Of a stretch of 38,514 bases of DNA, positions 1-7,258 are shown in pieces. The translations under genes were made by a program, and so were the position numbers. Under the pieces are notes generated by a model, which did not search any database, was not told the DNA's origin, and saw only the letters and a program-made list of their open reading frames with translations. Source of the stretch: Flavobacterium sp. (GTDB taxonomy: Bacteria > Bacteroidota > Bacteroidia > Flavobacteriales > Flavobacteriaceae). Location of the stretch: positions 1-38,514 of the forward strand of contig NZ_JASLCE010000101.1 in the NCBI RefSeq assembly GCF_030146175.1, given 5' to 3'. Each line of letters starts with the position of its first letter. Positions within the stretch are counted from its first letter, which is position 1.

Positions 1-326
1 GCTTTTTTACCAGTAAGTTCTCTGAAGTAGAAGATACGAGCTCTACGAACTTTACCTCTTTGGTTCACTTCAATTTTTTGTAAAGCAGGCATGTTGATAG
101 GGAAGATACGCTCAACTCCTACAGATCCTGACATTTTACGGATAGTGAAAGTTTCAGTTACACCAGCACCTCTTTTTTGGATAACAACTCCTTTGAAGAA
201 CTGTGTTCTTGTTTTTTCACCCTCTTTAATTTCGTAATAAACAGTGATAGTATCACCAGCTCCAAATTCAGGGAAATCTTTTTTCGCTACGAATTCGTCT
301 TGAACAAATTTTAATAAATTTGACAT
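1..326 (-). CDS. rplS: 50S ribosomal protein L19 (3' end off window)
   Basis: Structural protein of the large ribosomal subunit, located near the contact with the small subunit. The reading frame starts at the ATG complementary to 324-326 and translates as MSNLLKFVQDEF, followed by the typical L19 stretches FGAGDTITVYYEIKEG, RTQFFKGVVIQKRGAG, TFTIRKMSGSVGVERIFP and RGKVRRARIFYFRELTGKKA. The stop lies beyond base 1, so only the last few residues are missing. It follows trmD in the same direction, the usual trmD-rplS neighbourhood, but a 167-bp gap containing a clear promoter suggests it can be transcribed separately. The identification is very secure. Confidence 0.97.
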   Translation of the reverse strand, partial: MSNLLKFVQDEFVAKKDFPEFGAGDTITVYYEIKEGEKTRTQFFKGVVIQKRGAGVTETFTIRKMSGSVGVERIFPINMPALQKIEVNQRGKVRRARIFYFRELTGKK

Positions 327-400
327 GATTGTTAATGTTAATTGTTTTGAATCAGAGCAACATTCACGGATATCGTCAGAGGTTGGTCCAAATATGGGCG

Positions 401-430
401 CAAAGATAGTGATTTTACATTATTTTGCAA
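401..430 (-). promoter_or_regulatory. rplS promoter (Bacteroidetes type)
   Basis: On the minus strand a -33 TTG (428-430) is separated by 19 bases from a perfect -7 box TATCTTTG (401-408). This matches the known Bacteroidetes sigma-A promoter (TTTG/TTG, then TA-n2-TTTG). The start point would fall near 396, giving a leader of about 70 nt before rplS. That leader contains no obvious SD. Confidence 0.75.
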
Positions 431-493
431 GTGTTTTTGTAGTAAAAAACAATAAAAAATGCAAGTAGAATAAAAAAGCTATTCGCTTGATTA

Positions 494-1171
494 TTAGTCT
501 TCCAGTAAATCCGGACGACGGGTTTTGGTGTGTTCGTATGCTTTTTGTTCCCGCCATTTTTCGATTTCAGGGAAATTTCCGCTCAATAAAATATCCGGAA
601 CTTTCCATCCTTTGTATTCCGCCGGACGGGTATAAATAGGTGGTGATAACAAATTATCCTGGAAACTGTCGGTTAAGGCTGAAGTTTCGTTACTCAATAC
701 ACCCGGAATCAATCGGATGATACTGTCGGCTAAAACGGCCGCACCAAGTTCACCACCGGATAATACATAATCGCCAATAGAAATTTCTTTTGTGATAAAC
801 TGATCGCGCACACGTTGATCGACACCTTTATAATGCCCGCATAAAATGATGATGTTTTTTAATAACGACATCGAATTGGCCATTTTCTGGTTTAATGTGG
901 CACCATCCGGAGTCATATAAATAATCTCGTCGTAGTCGCGCTCACTTTTTAATTTTGAAATACAAGCATCAATCGGTTCAATGCTCATCACCATTCCGGC
1001 GCCACCGCCAAACTGGTAGTCGTCTACGTTTTTGTGCTTGTTGGTGCTATAATCGCGTAGATTGTGAAAATGAACTTCTACCAGACCTTTGCTGATCGCT
1101 CTTTTTAAAATAGAAGCTTCAAACGGACTCCTGATTAATTCGGGTAAAACGGTGATGATATCAATGCGCAT
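494..1171 (-). CDS. trmD: tRNA (guanine-N1)-methyltransferase TrmD
   Basis: Methylates N1 of G37, next to the anticodon, in tRNAs that read CNN and related codons, using S-adenosylmethionine; this prevents +1 frameshifting. The frame is open further upstream, but [13 protein letters not shown] is the typical TrmD N-terminus, so the ATG at 1171 was chosen (225 residues, the usual length in this phylum). Visible family signatures are [11 protein letters not shown] near residue 55, [12 protein letters not shown] near 110, and the knot region [13 protein letters not shown] near 130. The C-terminus [20 protein letters not shown] is also typical. It lies 44 bp downstream of a lipoprotein gene and upstream of rplS. 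Confidence 0.96.
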   Translation of the reverse strand: MRIDIITVLPELIRSPFEASILKRAISKGLVEVHFHNLRDYSTNKHKNVDDYQFGGGAGMVMSIEPIDACISKLKSERDYDEIIYMTPDGATLNQKMANSMSLLKNIIILCGHYKGVDQRVRDQFITKEISIGDYVLSGGELGAAVLADSIIRLIPGVLSNETSALTDSFQDNLLSPPIYTRPAEYKGWKVPDILLSGNFPEIEKWREQKAYEHTKTRRPDLLED

Positions 1172-1215
1172 ATTCAAAAATTTTCGCAAAAATAGTCTAA
1201 AAAATAACAATGAGA

Positions 1216-1950
1216 TTATTTCCCGGTTTTTTTAAGAATAAAGGCCTTTTGAGTAATTCGTTGTCCGCCTTTGCTATCCGGTATCGGATCGGAAACGCGA
1301 TACAGTTCTAGTGTTTGCTGCGGACCATTTTGCCAGCCAAAGATAGCGGTAGAACCATCCGGTCGATTTAAAGAAATACTATTAATGGTGTCGGTGATCA
1401 TTTGAATACAATCGCCGGAATAACAGAGGTCATAGCGATTGTAATCCGGAAGTCCGGTAATGGTAAAAGCCGAAAAAGTAACACGAGTGTTTTTTAACGT
1501 TTCCGGATATAGTATTTCGTAGGTACCGTCAATTACTTTTTTTGCCAGTGCCGACTCAAATGTTGTTTTGGATTTTGTAAAAACCGAAGGTGTGGTAGTC
1601 GTAGTGTATTCGGTATCGTTTAGGGTAAAAGTAGTATCGGAAGTTGCTTCCAGAATCATATCTTTTAAAACACCATTATTTTGATAGGCTTCCTTTAAAA
1701 CATATTGATTTCCTTTTTGTGTATAGGCCAGTTTTCCGGTTTCAAATCCGTTTGAAAAAAGAATGCTGTCTTTTTCAAACGTTATTTCGGTACCATAAAA
1801 AGGAATATCCCGTAATCGTTTTGTTTTAGATTGCTCTAAATAGAATGTATTAATAAACGTCCCCGATAGTTTATAGTCAGAGTCACTTTTTGAACAGGAA
1901 AAAAGTGTCATACAACTAACTGCCAGAAAAATTCTATTCAGAGCAATCAT
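1216..1950 (-). CDS. Predicted lipoprotein of unknown function
   Basis: No family recognised. The N-terminus is a lipoprotein signal peptide: a hydrophobic stretch (residues 5-18) and a lipobox L16-F17-S18-C19. The residues after the cysteine (S-K-S-D-S-D) are polar and acidic, similar to the lipoprotein export signals that send lipoproteins to the cell surface in Bacteroidetes, so surface exposure is possible. The mature part (about 225 residues) looks beta-rich, with alternating hydrophobic and Ser/Thr residues and phrases such as [12 protein letters not shown], suggesting a lipocalin-like fold; that is inference. It lies 11 bp after the DUF1569 gene and 44 bp before trmD, so it is probably in one transcript with them. 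Confidence 0.75.
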   Translation of the reverse strand: MIALNRIFLAVSCMTLFSCSKSDSDYKLSGTFINTFYLEQSKTKRLRDIPFYGTEITFEKDSILFSNGFETGKLAYTQKGNQYVLKEAYQNNGVLKDMILEATSDTTFTLNDTEYTTTTTPSVFTKSKTTFESALAKKVIDGTYEILYPETLKNTRVTFSAFTITGLPDYNRYDLCYSGDCIQMITDTINSISLNRPDGSTAIFGWQNGPQQTLELYRVSDPIPDSKGGQRITQKAFILKKTGK

Positions 1951-1961
1951 AATCAGTTAGG

Positions 1962-2408
1962 TTAAACACCAAATTGTCTTAAATGATGATCTAGATGTTT
2001 CCACTGTGCAATATCCCATTCTTCTGCCGTCATTGGTCCGAAAAATGGATGCTTTAGATTTTTAATCACCGAAGGTCCATTTTGAAAACGGCTAACATGT
2101 TCTATTAAGGTAGTCCTCGCAGCATCAAAATCGGGTTCGTGTGTGATGATAAATTCTTTTGCTGTTGGGATATTCGGATCAAAAGGTTTATCGTTGATTA
2201 ATTTCTTTTTTGCCATTCGGCCAAATAAAAAGCCGATCAGACTTTGTTGTATTGTTAATTCCCCAAAAGCCACTTTTAACGGCGCCTGACAATGTTCCAT
2301 CATCTGACTAACAGTCATTTTTCCCCAATGCGATAGGGAATGGGGCGACAATTGGTTGATTCGATCAATGATTTCCTGATTGGAATTCGTGTTATATAAG
2401 CTTTTCAT
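1962..2408 (-). CDS. DUF1569 (DinB-superfamily) protein
   Basis: 148-residue cytoplasmic protein with the DUF1569 pattern: INQLSPHSLSHWGKMTVSQMMEHCQAP near the N-terminus and a C-terminal FGPMTAEEWDIAQWKHLDHHLRQFGV. In the DinB/YfiT four-helix fold, metal is bound by spaced histidines; candidates here are His in MMEHC and the histidines of KHLDHHLRQF. The substrate is unknown, although relatives act in thiol-dependent or detoxifying transfer reactions. It begins 3 bp after the methyltransferase stop, so the two are probably co-translated. The family call is firm and the function is open. Confidence 0.85.
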   Translation of the reverse strand: MKSLYNTNSNQEIIDRINQLSPHSLSHWGKMTVSQMMEHCQAPLKVAFGELTIQQSLIGFLFGRMAKKKLINDKPFDPNIPTAKEFIITHEPDFDAARTTLIEHVSRFQNGPSVIKNLKHPFFGPMTAEEWDIAQWKHLDHHLRQFGV

Positions 2409-2411
2409 AGG

Positions 2412-3212
2412 TTATTTTTTTGTGGCGACAATAGCGTAAACCATTGGTATTTTGTTATCCAGATGTTTGATACGGAATTTGTTTGGCGCAAATTCTTCTA
2501 CTTCATTAAAACAGCTGTATGGCGAATAATCGTACTCTTCAAAGGTATTAATTTCCAGTGTATTTTTAATAAGCGATTGGAATACTTCTGAAAGAGGATG
2601 ATTCCAGCTTACCGACTCGTTTTTTAGAGGTGCTTCTTTGTCGGCATAAGTACCCTCGGTCGTTTCAATAATCGTTTCGGTATTAAAATAACTGTATTCG
2701 ATTTTTGTAAAATCATAATCAAACATCCATACCATCGGATGAAACTCGGCAAAAACGAATTTTCCACCGGGTTTTAGAAAATGATGGATCACTTTCGCCC
2801 ATTTATCCAGATCGGGTAACCAGCCAATGGTTCCATAACTGGTAAATACAATATCGAATTCGCCTTCCAGCTGATTGGGTAAATCGTATACATCGGAACT
2901 AACAAAAGTAGCATCGAGATTGAGCTGCTCGGCCAGTTCGCGGGCTTTGGCAATGGCTTTGTCGGACAAATCCATACCGGTAGCTTTGGCTCCCATACGG
3001 GCCAGCGAAAGAGTATCCTGACCAAAATGGCATTGCAGGTGTAATATTTTTTTTCCGGTTACGTCGCCCAATAAATGAAGTTCAATATCATTTAATGTTG
3101 ATTTACCGTTTAAAAAGGCTTCCATATTATAGAAGTCGGAATCCACGTGGTAGTCCACTTTTTGGTTCCAGGTGGCTTTATTGGTTGCTAAATAATCTTT
3201 TGGAATTTCCAT
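2412..3212 (-). CDS. Class I SAM-dependent methyltransferase
   Basis: 266 residues with a Rossmann methyltransferase core. Motif I is ILHLQCHFGQDTLSLARMGA (about residues 55-74), the acidic residue of motif II is in GMDLSDKAIAKA, and motif III/IV is EFDIVFTSYGTIGWLPDLDKW, followed by FLKPGGKFVFAEFHP. This is the generic methyltransferase-11/25 type acting on a small molecule; the substrate cannot be told. It is the first gene of a tightly spaced minus-strand run (MTase, DUF1569, lipoprotein, trmD) with a good promoter 51 bp upstream. Confidence 0.9.
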   Translation of the reverse strand: MEIPKDYLATNKATWNQKVDYHVDSDFYNMEAFLNGKSTLNDIELHLLGDVTGKKILHLQCHFGQDTLSLARMGAKATGMDLSDKAIAKARELAEQLNLDATFVSSDVYDLPNQLEGEFDIVFTSYGTIGWLPDLDKWAKVIHHFLKPGGKFVFAEFHPMVWMFDYDFTKIEYSYFNTETIIETTEGTYADKEAPLKNESVSWNHPLSEVFQSLIKNTLEINTFEEYDYSPYSCFNEVEEFAPNKFRIKHLDNKIPMVYAIVATKK

Positions 3213-3262
3213 AGTGTGTTTTTTGATGGATGCTTTTCGGAAAAAGTCAGAAAAGTGCTTTA

Positions 3263-3291
3263 CAAATATACTGTTTGTCCGTTTTTCTCAA
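3263..3291 (-). promoter_or_regulatory. Promoter of the methyltransferase-trmD run
   Basis: Minus-strand -7 box TATATTTG (3263-3270) with a -33 TTG (3289-3291) and 18-base spacing. It would start transcription about 45 nt before the methyltransferase ATG. Confidence 0.65.
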
Positions 3292-3345
3292 CATAGGTTG
3301 TTTATCTTTTCCTGTAATTTAAGATTTAATTAAGACATATCGGAT

Positions 3346-3353
3346 TAATTTTG
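3346..3353 (+). promoter_or_regulatory. -7 box abutting the MFS start codon
   Basis: TAATTTTG fits TA-n2-TTTG and ends only 4 bases before the ATG at 3358. A start point at the usual distance would lie at or next to the A of the ATG, implying a leaderless message. No clear -33 TTG is visible upstream, so confidence is moderate. Confidence 0.45.
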
Positions 3354-3357
3354 CGGC

Positions 3358-4515
3358 ATGAACTTATCCAAAACAGATGTTGGCTTTATGGCCATTGCAA
3401 CAGGTTTAATTGTCGCAAACCTGTATTATTGTCAACCCCTAATTATTCTTATCGCAAAAGAATTCGCTATTCCCGAAGATCAGGCCGGTACAATTACCTA
3501 TCTAACACAGGCCGGATATGCTATCGGAATGTTTTTTATGGTTCCGTTGGGCGATAAACTGGAACGTAAAAAACAAATCCAGTTTACAACATTGGCGGCA
3601 GTTGTAGCGCTTATTATCGCGGCTACGGCTTCCAATTTCAGAATGCTGCAAATAGCCAGTTTCCTGATCGGAGCTGCTTCGATTGTTCCGCAGTTGATTT
3701 TACCGTTGTCGGCCAGTTTAGCCTCGCCCGAACAAAGAGGAAAAGTCATCGGTACAGTGATGAGTGGTTTATTGGTTGGAATTCTGATCTCGCGAACCGT
3801 TAGCGGTTTTATTGGAGCATGGCTCGGATGGCGCGGTATGTTTTGGATTGCAGCCGTATTGTGCGTGCTGATTGTAGTAGTGATTCAGAAAAAATTTCCA
3901 GTAAACAAACCCGATTTTAAAGGAACCTATGGCGAATTATTGCAGTCATTATTTTCGTTGATCAAAACACAACCGATGTTACGCGAAGCCACTTTAATCA
4001 ACGCGCTAAGTTTTGCGCAGTTTGGTGCTTTCTGGACCACGATGGTATTGTTGTTATCCGGTGATCCGTTTAATTTTAACAGCGCGACAATCGGACTTTT
4101 CGGTATCGTAGGTGCTTCCGGTGCTTTGGCGGCTCCTTTGGTTGGTAAACTGGGCGATAAAGGAAATCCGAGAGTGGTGATTGGTTATGGTTGTTTGCTA
4201 TTATTGATTAGTTTTATAGTATTCTACTTTTCTTCAGAAAGTATGATCGGAATTATGATCGGAATCGTGTTTATCGATGTCGGATTACAGTCGGTACATA
4301 TTTCCAACCAGACGCGGGTATATTCGTTATTACCCGAAGCGCGTAACCGGATGAATACCGTATATATGTCGTTTAGCTTTTTAGGAACGGCACTTGGATC
4401 GGCTTTCGGACTTTGGCTATGGAATTTCGGAAAATGGCACGCCTTTTCAATTGGTGGCGCGATGTTATCGGTAGCCTCAATTATTATTTATGCACTCACG
4501 TACAAGCGTAAATAA
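3358..4515 (+). CDS. MFS transporter
   Basis: 385-residue integral membrane protein with about 12 hydrophobic helices. The conserved loop 2-3 motif of the major facilitator superfamily is visible as PLGDKLERKKQ near residue 65, and a second copy as LVGKLGDKGNPRVV between helices 8 and 9. The sequence resembles drug/sugar efflux permeases of the YNFM/YgaY type. The substrate is unknown; efflux is more likely than uptake. Transcribed divergently from the methyltransferase run. The first ATG gives the expected N-terminus (short cytoplasmic tail, then helix 1 at VGFMAIATGLIVANLYY). Confidence 0.9.
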   Translation: MNLSKTDVGFMAIATGLIVANLYYCQPLIILIAKEFAIPEDQAGTITYLTQAGYAIGMFFMVPLGDKLERKKQIQFTTLAAVVALIIAATASNFRMLQIASFLIGAASIVPQLILPLSASLASPEQRGKVIGTVMSGLLVGILISRTVSGFIGAWLGWRGMFWIAAVLCVLIVVVIQKKFPVNKPDFKGTYGELLQSLFSLIKTQPMLREATLINALSFAQFGAFWTTMVLLLSGDPFNFNSATIGLFGIVGASGALAAPLVGKLGDKGNPRVVIGYGCLLLLISFIVFYFSSESMIGIMIGIVFIDVGLQSVHISNQTRVYSLLPEARNRMNTVYMSFSFLGTALGSAFGLWLWNFGKWHAFSIGGAMLSVASIIIYALTYKRK

Positions 4516-4542
4516 AGAAATTCACATTTTGTAAAATAAACT

Positions 4543-4550
4543 TATATTTG
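4543..4550 (+). promoter_or_regulatory. -7 box for the PPIase gene
   Basis: TATATTTG, a perfect TA-n2-TTTG, 29 bases before the ATG at 4580. A TTG at 4529-4531 is too close to be a standard -33 element. Confidence 0.5.
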
Positions 4551-4579
4551 TTGCTCATTATATTTAAAATTAAAAAAAA

Positions 4580-5512
4580 ATGCAAGACGGAATTTACGCA
4601 AAATTTAATACGAACAAAGGTGTTATTTTAGTGAAACTAACATATGATAAAACACCTGGAACAGTTGGTAACTTTGTAGGACTGGCTGAAGGAAATTTAG
4701 AGAACGATGTAAAACCTCAGGGAAAACCGTATTACGACGGATTAAAATTCCATAGAGTTATCGCCGATTTTATGATTCAGGGAGGTTGCCCGCTTGGAAG
4801 TGGTGTTGGTGGACCTGGATATCAGTTTGACGATGAATTTCACCCGGAATTAAAACACGATACACCAGGTGTGTTATCGATGGCAAATGCCGGACCTGGA
4901 ACAAACGGATCTCAGTTTTTTATCACGCATGTGGAAACGCCTTGGTTGGATAACAAGCACACGGTTTTCGGACATGTAGTGGAAGGACAGGACATCGTTG
5001 ATGCAATCGCTCAGGATGATGTTATCGAAAGCCTTGAAATCGTAAGAGTAGGTGACGAAGCACAAAAATGGAATGCTATTGAATCGTTTCGTACTTTCGA
5101 AGGTTCCCGTGAAAAACGTTTAGCCGAGCAAAAACGTCAGGCGGAAGAAGCATTGGAAAAACTGGCTGCCGGTTTTGAAAAAACAGAAAGCGGATTGCGT
5201 TATAAAATGATCCAGAAAGGAAACGGAAAACAAGCTGAAAAAGGTAAAACGGTTTCAGTTCATTATTCCGGATCTTTGGAAAACGGAATGGTTTTCGACA
5301 GCTCGTATAAAAGAAAACAACCAATCGAATTCCCATTAGGAAAAGGTCACGTTATCGAAGGATGGGACGAAGGTATTGCCTTACTACAGGTTGGTGATAA
5401 AGCGCGTTTCGTGATTCCTTCTTATTTAGGATACGGATCTCGTGGTGCTGGAGGTGTTATTCCACCGGATGCAACCCTTATTTTCGATGTGGAATTAATG
5501 GATGTAAAATAA
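4580..5512 (+). CDS. Cyclophilin-FKBP fusion peptidyl-prolyl isomerase
   Basis: 310-residue protein joining two unrelated proline cis-trans isomerase folds. Residues 1 to about 165 form a cyclophilin: [15 protein letters not shown] carries the catalytic Arg (R59), with [20 protein letters not shown] and [16 protein letters not shown] charged helical linker (about 170-200, rich in Lys/Glu/Ala) follows. Residues 205-310 form an FKBP domain: [61 protein letters not shown]. There is no signal peptide, so it is predicted cytoplasmic. Such dual-family immunophilins are known from Flavobacterium and a few other lineages. It has its own promoter and terminator and therefore stands alone. Confidence 0.95.
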   Translation: MQDGIYAKFNTNKGVILVKLTYDKTPGTVGNFVGLAEGNLENDVKPQGKPYYDGLKFHRVIADFMIQGGCPLGSGVGGPGYQFDDEFHPELKHDTPGVLSMANAGPGTNGSQFFITHVETPWLDNKHTVFGHVVEGQDIVDAIAQDDVIESLEIVRVGDEAQKWNAIESFRTFEGSREKRLAEQKRQAEEALEKLAAGFEKTESGLRYKMIQKGNGKQAEKGKTVSVHYSGSLENGMVFDSSYKRKQPIEFPLGKGHVIEGWDEGIALLQVGDKARFVIPSYLGYGSRGAGGVIPPDATLIFDVELMDVK

Positions 5513-5533
5513 TATTCATTTTATACATATAGT

Positions 5534-5568
5534 AAAAACTGCCTTATATGGCAGTTTTTTTTGTTTTT
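5534..5568 (+). terminator. Rho-independent terminator after the PPIase gene
   Basis: A 10-bp stem (5534-5543 with 5550-5559, AAAAACTGCC/GGCAGTTTTT) with a 6-base loop runs into a T-rich tail. Confidence 0.85.
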
Positions 5569-5854
5569 AATACTAGGCGATTTGAGTGGTTTTTGTCCTT
5601 GTTATTCTTTTTGAAGTGTTAAAATGTCATTTTTTAATATGCATGCATATTAGTATTGTGTTAAATTTAACAGTTTTTTATTAAATTATAACTTTTGTTA
5701 AAAGGTGTAATGTTCTTGTAACCAGTTGTTTGTTTTTATTTTTTATATAAACTGATTTTTTTTGCCCAAGCGATAAAAAAAATAGTATTTTGGGAATGTC
5801 AATTATTTGCAAATAACACTCGACAACTCAATTAACTTTAAAAATTTAGTAATT
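5569..5854. other. AT-rich intergenic region upstream of the graspetide precursor
   Basis: Very AT-rich stretch with no convincing ORF. It carries a short repeat around ATGCATGCATAT (5639-5650) and the putative precursor promoter at 5761-5792. The strong AT bias compared with the flanking genes fits a regulatory region. Confidence 0.5.
5761..5792 (+). promoter_or_regulatory. Putative promoter of the graspetide precursor
   Basis: A TTTG at 5761-5764 is followed after 21 bases by TATTTTG (5786-5792), which is one base short of the TA-n2-TTTG consensus. This would give a leader of roughly 60 nt before the ATG at 5855. Confidence 0.4.
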
Positions 5855-6139
5855 ATGAAAAATAATAAAGACCTTAAAAAGCCTTTTTTTGCGAATTTCT
5901 TAGAGAACCAATTGTCTAACGAGGAAAAAAGTACCGTTCAAGGTGGTGATATCATCACATTGAAAACTGCTGATACGATCTACGTTACATTAAAATATCC
6001 ATCGGATAACGAAGACGGACCTGGGCCAATCGTTACTTCTAAAAACTTGGATATGATGCAAACAATGAAATATCCATCGGATAACGATGAAACTGGAGGA
6101 CCAATCTTAGTGCCAGACACAGATCCTACTATGTTGTAA
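5855..6139 (+). CDS. Microviridin-type graspetide precursor with two cores
   Basis: 94-residue ribosomal peptide precursor. The leader holds PFFANFLENQL (residues 10-20), matching the PFFARFL helix that microviridin ATP-grasp ligases bind, and then VQGGD with a double glycine at 30-31. Two cores follow: TLKYPSDNED (45-54) and TMKYPSDNDE (70-79), each fitting the microviridin consensus T-x-K-x-P-S-D-x-(E/D)-(D/E). By analogy, ester links would join T45-D51 and S50-E53, with an amide K47-D54; in core 2, T70-D76, S75-D78 and K72-E79. Mature microviridins inhibit serine proteases. The frame is open upstream from a TTG at 5807, but the ATG at 5855 directly precedes the leader motif and was chosen. 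Confidence 0.92.
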   Translation: MKNNKDLKKPFFANFLENQLSNEEKSTVQGGDIITLKTADTIYVTLKYPSDNEDGPGPIVTSKNLDMMQTMKYPSDNDETGGPILVPDTDPTML

Positions 6140-6148
6140 TAAAATTTA

Positions 6149-6186
6149 CGGGCAATGACCTCTTTTGGGGACATTGCCTGTTTTTA
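6149..6186 (+). terminator. Strong hairpin with T-tract between precursor and ligase genes
   Basis: A 9-bp outer stem (6149-6157 with 6172-6180, CGGGCAATG/CATTGCCTG, one G-T pair) encloses a 4-bp inner stem (6159-6162 with 6167-6170, TTTT loop), followed by TTTTTATT. This is a classic terminator ending 10 bases before the next ATG, so it probably acts as a partial terminator that keeps precursor mRNA in excess over ligase mRNA. That role is inference. Confidence 0.8.
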
Positions 6187-6195
6187 TTGTATGCC

Positions 6196-7170
6196 ATGAT
6201 ATTATGTATAAGCCACAGTAATGATTTCTATACGATCGATATTGTAATAGAACGTTTAAAAGAACTGGGAAAAGAGGTTTTTCGATTAAATTCCGATACT
6301 TTTTCCGATCAGCTGGAATTTGAATATACAGTTGATCAAAGTGGACACGCTGTCCGATTAAAGCAAGATGGAGTATTGGTTTCTCTGGATACTATCGAGG
6401 CCGTTTACTATAGGAAATTATGGTACATTGGTGTGCCGGACGATCTTGACGACGCCTTTAAAAATATGTATCTTCAGGAATATACTACCATGCGTAGTCT
6501 TTTTTTTGAATCCCTCCGTCATCTTCCCTGGATGAATCCTATGGAATTGGATCACCGGATAGGGGAAAACAAACTGGAACAACTGGTCTTTGCCCGTAAA
6601 TCGGGTTTAAACATACCGGAAACGCTTATGACCAATGAGCCTGAAAAGGTAAAAACGTTTTTCCATACGGTTTGTAACGGCAACATGATTGCCAAATTAC
6701 ACGGCTCTTTATCCCGTAGTATGAAAGGGGATACTCCTTTTTTTCCAACGACCCGAATCGAAGAATCGGATCTGGAGCGTTTGGAAACTTTAGCGTACTG
6801 TCCGATGATATTCCAGCAAAACATTGAAAAAATGTATGAACTGCGAATTATCTATGTCGACGGTATTTTTTTTACCGGTAAAATTAATGCCCAGGCTTCA
6901 GAAGCCGGAAAAACCGATTGGCGTGCGGCAAAAGATATTATGCCGTCCTGGGAATTATATACCTTACCGGAACCGATCTGTCTGGCGCTGGAAAAAATGA
7001 TGCGCGACATCGGTCTGTATTTCGGAGCGATTGACATGATCCGCCAAAAAGAAGGGCAATATGTCTTTCTGGAAGTAAACCCTCAAGGGGAGTGGGGCAT
7101 GATTCAACGGGATTTAGGTTACCCGATTGGGCAAACCATAGCCGAAAAACTGGTAGCAAGAATCTGCTAA
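6196..7170 (+). CDS. mvdC: MvdC-like ATP-grasp ligase (predicted lactam-forming)
   Basis: 324-residue ATP-grasp peptide ligase. In cyanobacterial microviridin pathways MvdC/MdnB closes the Lys-to-acid amide after the esters are made. Assigned to that branch by its C-terminus, FLEVNPQGEWGMIQRDLGYP, which matches MvdC-type enzymes (E-N-P-Q-G-E-W-G). The N-terminus ILCISHSNDFYTIDIVIERL and the central CPMIFQQNIEKMYELRIIYVDG are shared by the microviridin ligases. The frame extends upstream through a TTG, but the ATG at 6196 fits the family N-terminus. It lies right behind the hairpin after the precursor and 88 bp before the second ligase. The residue order of the final motif supports the paralog call well; the chemistry is inferred. 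Confidence 0.88.
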   Translation: MILCISHSNDFYTIDIVIERLKELGKEVFRLNSDTFSDQLEFEYTVDQSGHAVRLKQDGVLVSLDTIEAVYYRKLWYIGVPDDLDDAFKNMYLQEYTTMRSLFFESLRHLPWMNPMELDHRIGENKLEQLVFARKSGLNIPETLMTNEPEKVKTFFHTVCNGNMIAKLHGSLSRSMKGDTPFFPTTRIEESDLERLETLAYCPMIFQQNIEKMYELRIIYVDGIFFTGKINAQASEAGKTDWRAAKDIMPSWELYTLPEPICLALEKMMRDIGLYFGAIDMIRQKEGQYVFLEVNPQGEWGMIQRDLGYPIGQTIAEKLVARIC

Positions 7171-7258
7171 GGCAGCTCTGCTTTGTATTTGAAAATTAGT
7201 AATAACTGTTATAGTGAAACGCCCGGTTCGGGTCTGTAGATAACAAAAAAAAATAGTT

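Noticed and set aside
5807..5854. TTG start extending the graspetide precursor by 16 residues
   Set aside because: The extension is AT-rich and lacks precursor features; the ATG at 5855 precedes the leader motif at normal distance.
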